The notes beneath the pieces were generated by a model. The model did not search any database and was not told where the DNA came from. It saw only the letters and a list, made by a program, of their open reading frames with translations. The translations under genes were made by a program, and so were the position numbers. Shown here in pieces: positions 34,932-44,731 of a stretch of 64,000 nucleotides of DNA. Source of the stretch: Flavobacterium difficile (GTDB lineage Bacteria > Bacteroidota > Bacteroidia > Flavobacteriales > Flavobacteriaceae); assembly GCF_011392115.1 (NCBI RefSeq), contig NZ_JAAJBT010000001.1:558001-622000 (forward strand). The letters run 5' to 3'. Each line of letters starts with the position of its first letter. Within the stretch, counting starts at the first letter, position 1.

Positions 34932-36371
34932 ATGGAAAACAAAACAGAGTTTAAAAAAGAATTAGGATTATTAAATGCCACTAGTTTAGTCGCCGGTTCG
35001 ATGATTGGTTCCGGAATATTTATTGTAACCTCTATAATGGCTAGAGATATTGGCGGTGCGGGTTGGATTTTATTAGCATGGGTTTTAACAGGTTTACTTA
35101 CACTAGCAGCCGCTTTAAGTTATGGCGAATTAGCAGGAATGATGCCAAAAGCGGGTGGACAATACGTATACATTCAACGGGCTTATGGTAAAATGCTTTC
35201 CTTTTTATACGGTTGGACTGTCTTTACAGTAGTTCAAACAGGCGTAATTGCCGCAGTGGCCGTAGCATTCACTAAATATACCGCTATATTTTTTCCAGTA
35301 TTAAGTGAAAATTTACTTGAAATTGGTTCCTATAAAATTCAATACCAACAACTGTTAGCTATTTTTAGTATTGTTATTTTAACAATTATTAATAATCAGG
35401 GTGTTAAAAGTGGAAAGAACCTACAATTTGTATTTACAGCAGCTAAATTAATAGCTTTATTTGCTTTAATTATTTTTGGTTTATATGTTGGATTGCAATC
35501 GGATACTTTAGCTAATAATTTTACAGATATGTGGACTGCATCTAAAACTACAGTAGTAGATGGAGTTACAAAAACAGAAATTTTAACAGGATTTGCCATT
35601 ATTGGAATGCTTGGTTTTACCATGATAAATTCTTTGTTTTCATCTGATGCTTGGAATAATATTACATTTATAGCGGGTGAAATTAAAGAACCTCAAAAAA
35701 ACATTCCTAAAAGTTTGTTCTTAGGAACTCTAATTGTAACTGTGATTTACTTATTAGCCAATTTGGCTTATTTTTCTTTGCTTCCTTTGGAAGGAAATCC
35801 TCTTTCCGAAGATTTTATTGGTCAAGGAATTAAATATGCTAACGAAGATAGGTTAGGGGCAAGTGCAGCTTCTGTAATTTTTGGAAATGCTGGTGTTTTT
35901 ATTATGGCTGCTTTGATTATGGTATCTACGTTTGGATGTAATTCAGGCTTAATTTTAGCTGGTGGAAGGTTATTTTACGCCATGAGTAAAGATGGTTTGT
36001 TCTTTAAAAGTGCAGGAAAATTAAATAAAAATCAGGTTCCAGAAACCGCACTTTGGATGCAATGCATTTGGGCTTCAGTATTATGTTTATCTGGAAAGTA
36101 TGGCGATTTACTTACGTATGCCACTTTTGCTAATTTATTGTTTTACATTCTTACGATTTATGGAATTTTTATTCTTCGCAAAAAAGAGCCAGATACACCA
36201 AGACCTTACAAAGCTTTTGGATATCCGTTTGTTCCAAGTTTATATATTGTTTTAATAACTATAATTAGTGTTATTTTATTGATTTACGATACGAAAAACA
36301 CTGGTTTAGGCTTGTTTATTGTTTTGTTAGGTATTCCAGTTTATTATTTGACACAGAAAAAATCTGTTTAA
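34932..36371 (+). CDS. APC-family amino acid permease
   Basis: A 479-aa inner-membrane transporter with about 12 helices. The helix-1 substrate motif GSMIGSGIFIV and the following AWVLTGLLTLAAALSYGELAGMMPKAGGQYVYI are diagnostic of APC transporters (exchangers or proton symporters of amino acids). A TATCTTTA box lies about 30 nt upstream. Substrate cannot be told from sequence. It stands alone, ending at a bidirectional terminator. Confidence 0.92.
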   Translation: MENKTEFKKELGLLNATSLVAGSMIGSGIFIVTSIMARDIGGAGWILLAWVLTGLLTLAAALSYGELAGMMPKAGGQYVYIQRAYGKMLSFLYGWTVFTVVQTGVIAAVAVAFTKYTAIFFPVLSENLLEIGSYKIQYQQLLAIFSIVILTIINNQGVKSGKNLQFVFTAAKLIALFALIIFGLYVGLQSDTLANNFTDMWTASKTTVVDGVTKTEILTGFAIIGMLGFTMINSLFSSDAWNNITFIAGEIKEPQKNIPKSLFLGTLIVTVIYLLANLAYFSLLPLEGNPLSEDFIGQGIKYANEDRLGASAASVIFGNAGVFIMAALIMVSTFGCNSGLILAGGRLFYAMSKDGLFFKSAGKLNKNQVPETALWMQCIWASVLCLSGKYGDLLTYATFANLLFYILTIYGIFILRKKEPDTPRPYKAFGYPFVPSLYIVLITIISVILLIYDTKNTGLGLFIVLLGIPVYYLTQKKSV

Positions 36372-36462
36372 ACAAAATTTAAGAAGTTGTAAGTTTGTAT
36401 AGGAAACACTTTTTTAAATAAATAGAATTCAAGGATTCAAAGAAATTCAATTATGAAACCAA

Positions 36463-36494
36463 AAAAAAACTGCCTTTATTAAGGCAGTTTTTTT
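36463..36494. terminator. Bidirectional terminator between the permease and the 244-aa gene
   Basis: A perfect stem AAAAAAACTGCCTT / AAGGCAGTTTTTTT with a 4-nt loop, flanked by A and T runs on both sides. Confidence 0.88.
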
Positions 36495-36511
36495 ATACAA
36501 AATAATCTATT

Positions 36512-37246
36512 TTATAACTTCATTTCAGATTTCTTAGTGATTTTAGCTATTCTTTTGCTTAAATCGCCCATAAGTTCTGTTAATGCACTTTCACACATTG
36601 GTAATATTTTTTCAGGACTCATAACAGGAATACCTCCAACCATAACAGATGTTTTTTTCGAACGTTCTGATTCAGAAAAAGCAAAAACTTTAGCGCCAGA
36701 TTTATTATATAATGCCATTCTAGTTGTTGCTCTCATTTTTACAGTAGCCGTTCCGCCAATACCAAATCCTTTTTCTAGCGCAAAATCTATATTTACAAAC
36801 AAAACACCATCTGCTTTATCTGCAAATAATTTAGCAACAGCCACTTCATTTGCTTGTCCGCCTAATCCCTCGTAAATGTATTTGTATTTGTTATACATTA
36901 GGTAATCTCTTGCCTGAAATTTAGATAGATCAAATTTAGGTTCAAATGCCTGATAAGAAGGATTATCAAGTACTTCGTTTTCAGGTAACAAATCAAAAGG
37001 TAATTCTTTAGAATACGTATTGAAAAAATTTGAGTGATATTGTTCTAATAAAGGAGTTAAATTGAAATTAGGATCGTCTCTTAAATTTAAAACTTCTTTT
37101 AATAGTAACTCAGAACCAATACCTAATTCATCAAAACCTACCATTTTATTGGCATAGAATGTAACTACTGCAATTTTTTTCTTTTGCGAAAATCCTAATT
37201 GCGAAACCAGTAAAATCGCAAAACATAATAGTTTAATTTTTTTCAT
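36512..37246 (-). CDS. Secreted/periplasmic protein of unknown function
   Basis: The protein (244 aa) has a signal peptide ending LGFSQ and no lipobox. The mature part is a mixed alpha/beta protein with KKKIAVVTFYANK at the start and VGGIPVMSPEKILPMCESALTELM near the end. The opening strand and the later GIGGTATVKMRATTRMALYNKSG resemble periplasmic CsgG-like or TolB-N-like folds, but I cannot name a family. Single gene, own terminator. Confidence 0.75.
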   Translation of the reverse strand: MKKIKLLCFAILLVSQLGFSQKKKIAVVTFYANKMVGFDELGIGSELLLKEVLNLRDDPNFNLTPLLEQYHSNFFNTYSKELPFDLLPENEVLDNPSYQAFEPKFDLSKFQARDYLMYNKYKYIYEGLGGQANEVAVAKLFADKADGVLFVNIDFALEKGFGIGGTATVKMRATTRMALYNKSGAKVFAFSESERSKKTSVMVGGIPVMSPEKILPMCESALTELMGDLSKRIAKITKKSEMKL

Positions 37247-37335
37247 AATTTAATATTTTTTACGAATATAGATAAATTAATGAAGAACTGTAGTTTTTTT
37301 ATTTAGTTTATTACGAAAAGTGTATGTAAAATAAA

Positions 37336-37365
37336 AATCCGTCTCAATTTTAACTGAGACGGATT
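37336..37365 (-). terminator. GAPDH terminator
   Basis: An 11-bp stem (AATCCGTCTCA / TGAGACGGATT) with an 8-nt loop, followed on the minus strand by a U run. Confidence 0.85.
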
Positions 37366-37388
37366 CTTAAATTTTAAGTTGCTAACTA

Positions 37389-38837
37389 TTAGTAGTACAT
37401 GTAACGTCTAACTTTAGCGATGTATTTTGCTAAACGAATAACTTGGTGACTGTAACCATATTCGTTATCATACCAAATGTATAAAACAATATTTTTTCCA
37501 TCTCCAGAAACGATTGTAGCATTGCTGTCGTAAATTGAAGGTTGAGAAGTTCCAACGATATCTGAAGATACTAATTCGTTGTTCATTGAATATTTAATTT
37601 GCTCTACTAAGTTGCCTTCAAGAGCATATTTTTTCATAATTTGATTGATTTCTTTAACCGATGTTGTTTTTCCAACTTCTAAATTTAAAACCACCAATGA
37701 ACCATTTGGAACAGGAACACGAATAGCATTTGAAGTTAATTTACCAGTTAAACTTGGTAAAGCTTTTGCAACGGCACTACCAGCACCAGTTTCAGTAATT
37801 ACCATGTTTAAACCAGCTGCTCTACCACGACGGTATTTTTTATGCATGTTGTCTACCAAGTTTTGGTCGTTTGTATAGGCATGAATTGTTTCTAAATGTC
37901 CTTTAACCACACCTAAAGTTTCTTCAATAACGGCTAAAATAGGAGTGATAGCGTTTGTGGTACAAGATGCCGCAGAGAAAATATTTACTTCATCTGGATT
38001 GTAATCTTCGTGGTTTACACCATATACGATATTTGGAACTCCTTTTCCTGGCGCAGTAAGTAAAACTTTATCTGCACCTTTTGAAGTTAAATGTCTGGCT
38101 AAAGCTTCTTCCGTTGTGAAAGCTCCTGTGTTGTCGATAACTAATGCATCGTTAATTCCGTAGGCTGTATAGTCAATTTCTTCTGGAGAATTGGCTGTAA
38201 TGATATGAACTGTAGTTCCGTTGATAATTAAAGCATTATTTTCTGGATCGGCAGTAACTGAACCTTCAAAATCACCGTGAACAGAATCGTAACGTAATAA
38301 TGAAGCACGTTTTTCTAATAAAACCGCATCATTTTTATCACGAGTTACAATAGCACGTAAACGTAATTGTTGTCCTTTACCAATTTTACTCATCATTTCA
38401 CGAGCTAATAAACGTCCAATACGCCCAAATCCATAAAGTACAACATCTTTAGGTTTAATTTCAGATGTATCTTTTGCATTTTTTAATTTGTCAATCACAA
38501 ATGCTGTAGCGTCATTATATTTGTCGTCTTCTAAATGAAATTCGTAAGTTAATTTTCCAATATCAATTCTTGATGGTGGTAAATCTAAATTTTCAATTGC
38601 TCTGGCAATTTCAACCGAATCGAAAATGTTAATTGGTTTTTCTACAAAAGCACCAGCATATTCGTGTAAGTTTATGATGTCAGAAACATTTCTATCAATT
38701 AATTGATTTCTAAATAATACTAATTCAATAGATTTGTCGAACCATAAGTCGCTTATAATTCTAACGAATTCTACACAGGCTTTTCTCCTGTCTGCTTGAA
38801 AAGCTAATTCTTTTTCGTAAATAGTGTTGTTGTTCAT
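37389..38837 (-). CDS. gap: Glyceraldehyde-3-phosphate dehydrogenase, long form
   Basis: The glycolytic enzyme oxidises glyceraldehyde-3-phosphate to 1,3-bisphosphoglycerate with NAD(P). The NAD-binding GFGRIGRLLAREM starts only at about residue 135 after a long N-terminal extension. The catalytic Cys is in SAASCTTNAITP. The C-terminal IWYDNEYGYSHQVIRLA is standard. With the ATG at 38837 (MNNNTIYEKELAF) the length is 482 aa, as in other long Bacteroidota GAPDHs; an ATG at 38885 is excluded by the promoter box TACTTTTG at 38868-38875. The extension probably has a structural or regulatory role. Confidence 0.93.
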   Translation of the reverse strand: MNNNTIYEKELAFQADRRKACVEFVRIISDLWFDKSIELVLFRNQLIDRNVSDIINLHEYAGAFVEKPINIFDSVEIARAIENLDLPPSRIDIGKLTYEFHLEDDKYNDATAFVIDKLKNAKDTSEIKPKDVVLYGFGRIGRLLAREMMSKIGKGQQLRLRAIVTRDKNDAVLLEKRASLLRYDSVHGDFEGSVTADPENNALIINGTTVHIITANSPEEIDYTAYGINDALVIDNTGAFTTEEALARHLTSKGADKVLLTAPGKGVPNIVYGVNHEDYNPDEVNIFSAASCTTNAITPILAVIEETLGVVKGHLETIHAYTNDQNLVDNMHKKYRRGRAAGLNMVITETGAGSAVAKALPSLTGKLTSNAIRVPVPNGSLVVLNLEVGKTTSVKEINQIMKKYALEGNLVEQIKYSMNNELVSSDIVGTSQPSIYDSNATIVSGDGKNIVLYIWYDNEYGYSHQVIRLAKYIAKVRRYMYY

Positions 38838-38867
38838 GAAAATATAGATTGTGTTACTAATTTGATG

Positions 38868-38875
38868 CAAAAGTA
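38868..38875 (-). promoter_or_regulatory. GAPDH promoter -7 box
   Basis: TACTTTTG on the minus strand fits TAnnTTTG exactly; the ATG follows after 30 nt. Confidence 0.6.
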
Positions 38876-38956
38876 TATATTTCAATCGTTTTCGTAAAGC
38901 TTTTTTATACTTTTTTATTTTTCCATTTGCACCTTTTTGTTTTGTGGTGTAAAAAT

Positions 38957-38987
38957 AAATGAGCCCGATTTTTTATCGAGCTCATTT
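38957..38987 (-). terminator. Terminator of the large T9SS protein operon
   Basis: AAATGAGCCCGAT / ATCGAGCTCATTT form a 13-bp stem with one mismatch and a 5-nt loop, with U-rich sequence after it on the minus strand. Confidence 0.78.
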
Positions 38988-39019
38988 GTAAGAAATTTAA
39001 TATTTATTATGTATTGAGA

Positions 39020-42000
39020 TTACTCAACTATGATTTTTTTAGAATATTTACCTTTTTCTGTGGTTACATTAACAATGTATACACCGTTAGCAAATTCTTT
39101 TGTAGACAATTTTACTTCACTTGAATTGGCATCAATTTCTGAACCTTTCCAAGTTTTAACATTTTGTCCTAATACATTGAATATTTTCACTTCTTTAATG
39201 GTTTCGCTCAGCATTTTTTCCATAAAGATTAATTCATTTTTAGAGTGATAAAACGAATTTGTAGTAGATTCAAACGTATCATTAGTTAAGGTAGAATCAT
39301 TGTTTTTAAATCGAATAGTATAGCGATTTGCAATTTCACCGGTAGTAAGAGGAATAGTTACTTCACCAGCTCTTAAATCGTGATATACGTCTGTCACGTT
39401 ATCATGTAAATAGATACCTTGACTTGTAGGCAAGTTTACTACTTCCTCTAAATAAAACTTACCATTTCCATTCACGCTTGATTTTAAAGTCACTGGGAAA
39501 ATACCATTTTCGGTAAATGCTCCTTCTGCTTCAATAACTAATTTTATGTCTCCCAATGGAAAATATGCATCATTTGATTGTATGTCAAATGCTACGCCAT
39601 CATACCCATTGTCATACCCAGAAGACGCAATATTGTTGGGTGTAAAACCAAGTAACAATTGTCTTTTCATGTTTTCTTCTATGGCCGTGTAACCTAAGCG
39701 AATTAATTGAAAAGGACTTTGCTCATATTGATCTTCTTGATTCGATTCTAAACTAGTAACAGATTCAGAAGCATTTCTAAACATTACGTTAGAATTTGCA
39801 TTGTCTTCTTTGATGAATAAACGTTGGTTATTATTAAAGTTAATGGTTCCTCCAGTTGCATTTCCTTGTACAAAGAAAGCTTGTCCAACAGGAATAAATC
39901 TACCAGGAACTCTAGAGCTTGAACCGGCACCACTAATCATAGCAGGTGCTACTGGGGCTACACCACCTAATACCGTTCTAGTTGCATATCCGCCTTGATA
40001 TCCTGCTAAAATATGTGTGTTATTAGTAGCATAATGTTCCCAAATGTATAAAGTTCCATTAATACGTGACAAGTTATCATTAATAAATGCAGTAGCATCT
40101 AAAGCAGATGGATATGGGTTTCCGATTAAGTTGTTACTTCCTGGGCCAATATTCAATCCTGTTGAATTTATTAAACCGTTATTAGGTTTTCCTACAAATA
40201 CATAATTCTGAGTAGAAATAGCAGGAGGTGCAGCTACACCACTACCTTTCATAGTGTAACCTTGTCCAGTTTCTAAAGTTGAATTTTCATTAATTACTTG
40301 CCAGTTGGCATAATCTGGAGATAAGTTTGTAAATTTATATAACCATCTTCTAGCAATATTAAAAGGAGTTGTGCTTCCATTGAATCCACTAACCCAGTTG
40401 ATGTTAGATGGCGTTGCAGCATTTGTTCCATTTTTCATAGCATTATTTATAGAATACCCAGTATTATTAGCAACAGAACTTGAAACGGTACTTACAGGAG
40501 ATGACCAATAGTTATAATTAAATAAGTTTCCTGTTCCTTGTTGATCTCTTTCCAATATACCTGTACTGGTAACATCTAAGTCGCTATTTAACGTTTGAAT
40601 TAATTGCGATCTACCAACTAAGTCGATTTTACCATTTAATAATAAATAATGAGATATTTCTAGTTTGGTATCATTTCCAATATTTAAGTTTCTAGTTGAA
40701 TTTACAATTGCTCCTAATACCGTTTTGTTTCCAGTAGAGGTAACATTATTATTAATTCTTACAATATTCCAATCGATTGGTGTCGTACCATTAATTACTG
40801 AATTTGAATTAGGAATATAGTTTAGTGCACTGTTTGTCCATGTAGTGGCAGTATTCCAGTTTCCATTAGCAGCAGATTCATAAGGCAGTGGCGCCGTTTG
40901 TCTGTCTACAGTAGTTAAATTTCTTAACGCACCAACCACATTATTATCTGATTTATCTTTTAAATTAGTGAAACTAAAAGTAGACATTGGATAATATACC
41001 AGTAAATTATTCCATGATAATGAAACTACTTCATTTAAAGAAATGTTTTGCGGAATTATACTTCCTTTGATATTACCATCTGAATGTTTGTCCATTTCTT
41101 GATTCATTAAAAATCTAATTTGACTTTCGGTAATTTCCATATCCCAAACTCGAACTTCATCAATAGTACCATTGAAAAAACGGGTAGGGGAAGCCGAATT
41201 TGCAGCACCGACTAAAAAGTCGAATGTATTTGCTTGTGGTCTTAATAAGTTTACCGTATTATTTAATACCCCATCAATATACATTTTAGCGGCAGTTCCA
41301 TCATAAGAAACAGTTATATAATGCCATTTTGAAGCTGGAATAACAATTGTCGAAGTGATGTTTTGTACAGCACCACCATTAGTCCAAGTCATCTGGGCAT
41401 TTCCTGTAGCGTTAATGTAAAACTCGTATCCAGTTGTTGCATTTTTTTTACTTAAAATACTTCCGTTTACAGCATCTCTTTTAATCCAAGCCGATACAGT
41501 AAATTCATTTTCTAAGTTTACGTTATTTCCAGAATTAATATAATCTGATGTACCATTAAAATCTATTGATCTTGCAAAAGTTTTATCTGGAGAATATCCA
41601 AAAGTGATGTATTTTGTTCCATTAAAATCGTAATTTGTTTCTAAATTAGATCCATTTAATGTCATTACTCGATATTCTGCAGTAGCTGTGAAAGTTGGAG
41701 TGTCAGAAATTAACATGTAAAAATCACCTGGAGGTGCTAGTGTTGCAGTAAGCATTACTGAAGGTATTGAAACTTTAACAGTACCAACATCTCCACCAGT
41801 TTCTACTACTCTCCATTTTCTTTCAACTGATGTAAATTCAACATCTGTAGTAAGTGCTGGTGTGATTCCCGAACTAATATTTGCTATAAGAGGTGTTGCA
41901 GCTCCTAATGTTCCGTTATCATTACCCCAAACCAAAAATCTTCTATTTCCTTGGAAAGTATTTGTATTTAAACTATTTGTTTCAAAAATATCACTTAAAC

Positions 42001-44686
42001 CTATAGTAATGTCATTTATTTTATTTTCTGTTTTAGATTGTTTCTGATTTAACTGTGCTAAATCATCTCTTCCAATTCCGGCGATATCGAAATTAAAACC
42101 AGCAGAAGCATTATAAATGGTTGTTCCATTAGAATCTACATAATCTAAACTGGTTCCATTTAATCCTAAAGTAATTCCATATTTTATGGCTAAATAAGAT
42201 TCAATTCTTCTCCTATTGGCATCATTATTTCTGGCATCATAAGTAATCACTTCAAGTATTTCTCCATTATAACTAGCATCAAAGAACTCACTTCTTCCTA
42301 ACCAATATCTTGAATTTAATATGTTTTTGTATGTTCCAGTTGCAACTGAAGTTGTAGTTAATTGTATTCCATTATTAAATAAATGCATTAAACTACCATT
42401 CGTATTGTCTCTTTTTCTTGCATTAAAAAGTTGTATTCCTGTATAAGATTTGGTTGTACTAGTTTCTGCTTCTCCATATTCTGTATTAGCAGCTTGATTG
42501 TAAGCAACTACTTCATTGCTGTATCTTGCGGAGGTACTTCCCATAGAAAATCCTGTTACGTCCTGACTTCCTTGGTTTGTATTTGTGTCATCTCCACTAA
42601 AAATATCTTGTGCGCTTGTTAACCTATCAATGGTATTAGTAGGTTTAATAACGATGAACATGTCGTGATTATTAAATCCTTGACCAGCATACATCGCACT
42701 ACTTCCATCAAAATGTACAACTGGATTAAAGTTTACATTATAAGTTGGATTGTTAAAAAACATTGGATTTTTTCCTAATTTCGAGTTGGCATTTCTGGTA
42801 CTACCAAAAGTGTTGTCTTGCCATGTTGTAACATTAGTACCATCGGCATATGTTCCAATATTTCTGTCTGCTTTTAGCCACAGTTTTAAGTTTGTTACAA
42901 CTCCGCCTGGCGCATTTGAAAGCGTTGGTAAAGCAATTACTCGAGCTGTAACTCTAAAGGTGTAAATAGGTTTACCTGCATTTACATTACTATTATTATT
43001 TACAGTTACTGTTGCAGTAAATGTACCTGTTAAAGTTGGTGTAAAAGTTACAACAAATGAAGTTACACCTCCAGAAGGAATGTCTTGTGCTATATTTGTT
43101 GCAGTAAAACCGGTTCCATTACTTACTGTAGTTGAATTAACTCTTAAAGTGTTTGTTCCTACAGAATAAATTTGAAAAGGAATTGAAATAGGTGTCCCAA
43201 CAAAAGTGGTACCAAAATCTGTTAAATCTATAGTTGAAGGAGTTACATCTCCGTCCGCAATTGTTTCCTCGTTTCCTTTTACGTTTATTTCAGTCCCTAT
43301 TACCGTACCATTTCCTTGAACTACAAAATCGAAGATACTTTCGCTAGTATCATTATTTAGTATAGTAATTAAAGCCAGAAAATTATCAGCAGTTGTTGGG
43401 CTAAATGAAATGATTAAGTCTGATGTACCTCCTACGGGAATTGGACCAGTTGGAAATGAAGTTATCGTAAACTCTGCACTACCACTAATTTGAACTACTG
43501 GTGTACCTGTAAAATTTAAAGGAGCATTTCCGGTGTTTCTAATAGTAAAAGTTCTTGTATTTGTATTTCCTATTAATGTATTAGGAAAAAGGGTTCCGTT
43601 AGTTAAATTTCCAGAAGAAGAGTTGTCTGGTACATCATTTCCTAAACCTCTAATAACAATCTCAGGTTCACCACCTGTACCACTAATATTAAAATTAAAA
43701 GGATTCTCGTTTGAATCATTATTCACAAATGAAAGTTGTGCAGTTCTAATACCTAAAGCTGTTGGTAAAAACTGAACGGTAAATGTGGTTGAGCCTCCAG
43801 GTATAACAGTTGCAGCTGGTGGAGTAACTAATGTAAATTCACTTGCATTCACACCACTAAACGTAAAAGCTCCAATAGTTAAATTTTGAAACCCTGTATT
43901 TCTAATTTCAAAAGTTCTTGTGATAGAATTACCTGGTAAAATTCCACCAAGATCTGTAAAATCAGCTAATGAAGTTGCTGTATTATTGTCTGGAATATTA
44001 ACATTATTTCCCCTAACTTGGATTTCAGGTGCTGTAAAACCGATTAATCTAAAGTTATCAAAAGCTGCACCTACATCGTTATTATTAGCATCAGAAGCAA
44101 AGATAACTCTAAACTGAACAGCATCGTTTCCGTTAAAATTGATATCTTGATTTGAAATATTAATAGTTCTGTTAACCCATTGCGAATCGGCGTTGCCGCC
44201 AGACCAACCATTAGAACCAAGCGCCGATACAGCACTGTTGTACCAACCTGCAAACCCGTTTCCTAAGTTTTGCCATGCACCATTATTTAAACGATATTGT
44301 ACTTTAATTCCATCATCTGTGTTATCTGCTATATCAGTTCTTGTACTAATCGATAATGTAATATTCTGATAACCAGAAAAATTTATTACTGGAGAATTAG
44401 CCTGAATGTTAGTGTTACTTTGATAAGTTGTAGTATGTCTTTGTGTGTATAAACAATTTGTTGTGTTTCCAGTTCCAGCAAAAACTAATGGAATTGCTGT
44501 TCTGTTATGACCCACACCAGCTGCATTATCTACACCTCTTAACCAACTACTTGGACTGCCACCTGTGGTTGAAGTAGTCCAAGCGTTATTTCCAGTTGCA
44601 TTTTCAAAATTAGCATTAAAAAAAGTTGTTTGCGCATTCGTAAAGTTTAAGAAAAATAAAAACACTAAAATAAGTATTTGTTTCAT
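39020..44686 (-). CDS. Giant T9SS-secreted protein with choice-of-anchor-D, DUF8202-like and LamG-like domains
   Basis: Start at the ATG at 44686 (MKQILILVFLFFLNF, 1888 aa); an ATG 24 bases upstream adds an odd prefix. Order of domains: signal peptide; a 190-residue beta sandwich; three or four choice-of-anchor-D repeats (EIQVRGN, EIVIRGLGN, EINVKGNE, each with TRTFEIRNTG-type strands). Then a DUF8202-like region (LKLWLKADRNIGTYADGT), a LamG/concanavalin-like domain (FARSIDFNGTSDYINSGNN, DEVRVWDMEI), more beta domains and a C-terminal type A sorting tail (VKIFNVLGQNVKTWKGSEI, YSKKIIVE). It is presumably a surface adhesin or secreted glycan-binding protein. Downstream of the metalloprotease gene by 45 nt. 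Confidence 0.88.
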   Translation of the reverse strand: MKQILILVFLFFLNFTNAQTTFFNANFENATGNNAWTTSTTGGSPSSWLRGVDNAAGVGHNRTAIPLVFAGTGNTTNCLYTQRHTTTYQSNTNIQANSPVINFSGYQNITLSISTRTDIADNTDDGIKVQYRLNNGAWQNLGNGFAGWYNSAVSALGSNGWSGGNADSQWVNRTINISNQDINFNGNDAVQFRVIFASDANNNDVGAAFDNFRLIGFTAPEIQVRGNNVNIPDNNTATSLADFTDLGGILPGNSITRTFEIRNTGFQNLTIGAFTFSGVNASEFTLVTPPAATVIPGGSTTFTVQFLPTALGIRTAQLSFVNNDSNENPFNFNISGTGGEPEIVIRGLGNDVPDNSSSGNLTNGTLFPNTLIGNTNTRTFTIRNTGNAPLNFTGTPVVQISGSAEFTITSFPTGPIPVGGTSDLIISFSPTTADNFLALITILNNDTSESIFDFVVQGNGTVIGTEINVKGNEETIADGDVTPSTIDLTDFGTTFVGTPISIPFQIYSVGTNTLRVNSTTVSNGTGFTATNIAQDIPSGGVTSFVVTFTPTLTGTFTATVTVNNNSNVNAGKPIYTFRVTARVIALPTLSNAPGGVVTNLKLWLKADRNIGTYADGTNVTTWQDNTFGSTRNANSKLGKNPMFFNNPTYNVNFNPVVHFDGSSAMYAGQGFNNHDMFIVIKPTNTIDRLTSAQDIFSGDDTNTNQGSQDVTGFSMGSTSARYSNEVVAYNQAANTEYGEAETSTTKSYTGIQLFNARKRDNTNGSLMHLFNNGIQLTTTSVATGTYKNILNSRYWLGRSEFFDASYNGEILEVITYDARNNDANRRRIESYLAIKYGITLGLNGTSLDYVDSNGTTIYNASAGFNFDIAGIGRDDLAQLNQKQSKTENKINDITIGLSDIFETNSLNTNTFQGNRRFLVWGNDNGTLGAATPLIANISSGITPALTTDVEFTSVERKWRVVETGGDVGTVKVSIPSVMLTATLAPPGDFYMLISDTPTFTATAEYRVMTLNGSNLETNYDFNGTKYITFGYSPDKTFARSIDFNGTSDYINSGNNVNLENEFTVSAWIKRDAVNGSILSKKNATTGYEFYINATGNAQMTWTNGGAVQNITSTIVIPASKWHYITVSYDGTAAKMYIDGVLNNTVNLLRPQANTFDFLVGAANSASPTRFFNGTIDEVRVWDMEITESQIRFLMNQEMDKHSDGNIKGSIIPQNISLNEVVSLSWNNLLVYYPMSTFSFTNLKDKSDNNVVGALRNLTTVDRQTAPLPYESAANGNWNTATTWTNSALNYIPNSNSVINGTTPIDWNIVRINNNVTSTGNKTVLGAIVNSTRNLNIGNDTKLEISHYLLLNGKIDLVGRSQLIQTLNSDLDVTSTGILERDQQGTGNLFNYNYWSSPVSTVSSSVANNTGYSINNAMKNGTNAATPSNINWVSGFNGSTTPFNIARRWLYKFTNLSPDYANWQVINENSTLETGQGYTMKGSGVAAPPAISTQNYVFVGKPNNGLINSTGLNIGPGSNNLIGNPYPSALDATAFINDNLSRINGTLYIWEHYATNNTHILAGYQGGYATRTVLGGVAPVAPAMISGAGSSSRVPGRFIPVGQAFFVQGNATGGTINFNNNQRLFIKEDNANSNVMFRNASESVTSLESNQEDQYEQSPFQLIRLGYTAIEENMKRQLLLGFTPNNIASSGYDNGYDGVAFDIQSNDAYFPLGDIKLVIEAEGAFTENGIFPVTLKSSVNGNGKFYLEEVVNLPTSQGIYLHDNVTDVYHDLRAGEVTIPLTTGEIANRYTIRFKNNDSTLTNDTFESTTNSFYHSKNELIFMEKMLSETIKEVKIFNVLGQNVKTWKGSEIDANSSEVKLSTKEFANGVYIVNVTTEKGKYSKKIIVE

Positions 44687-44731
44687 TCTTAAAAGGGGTA
44701 AGGCTACCATAATAATTTGTATTTATTTGAA

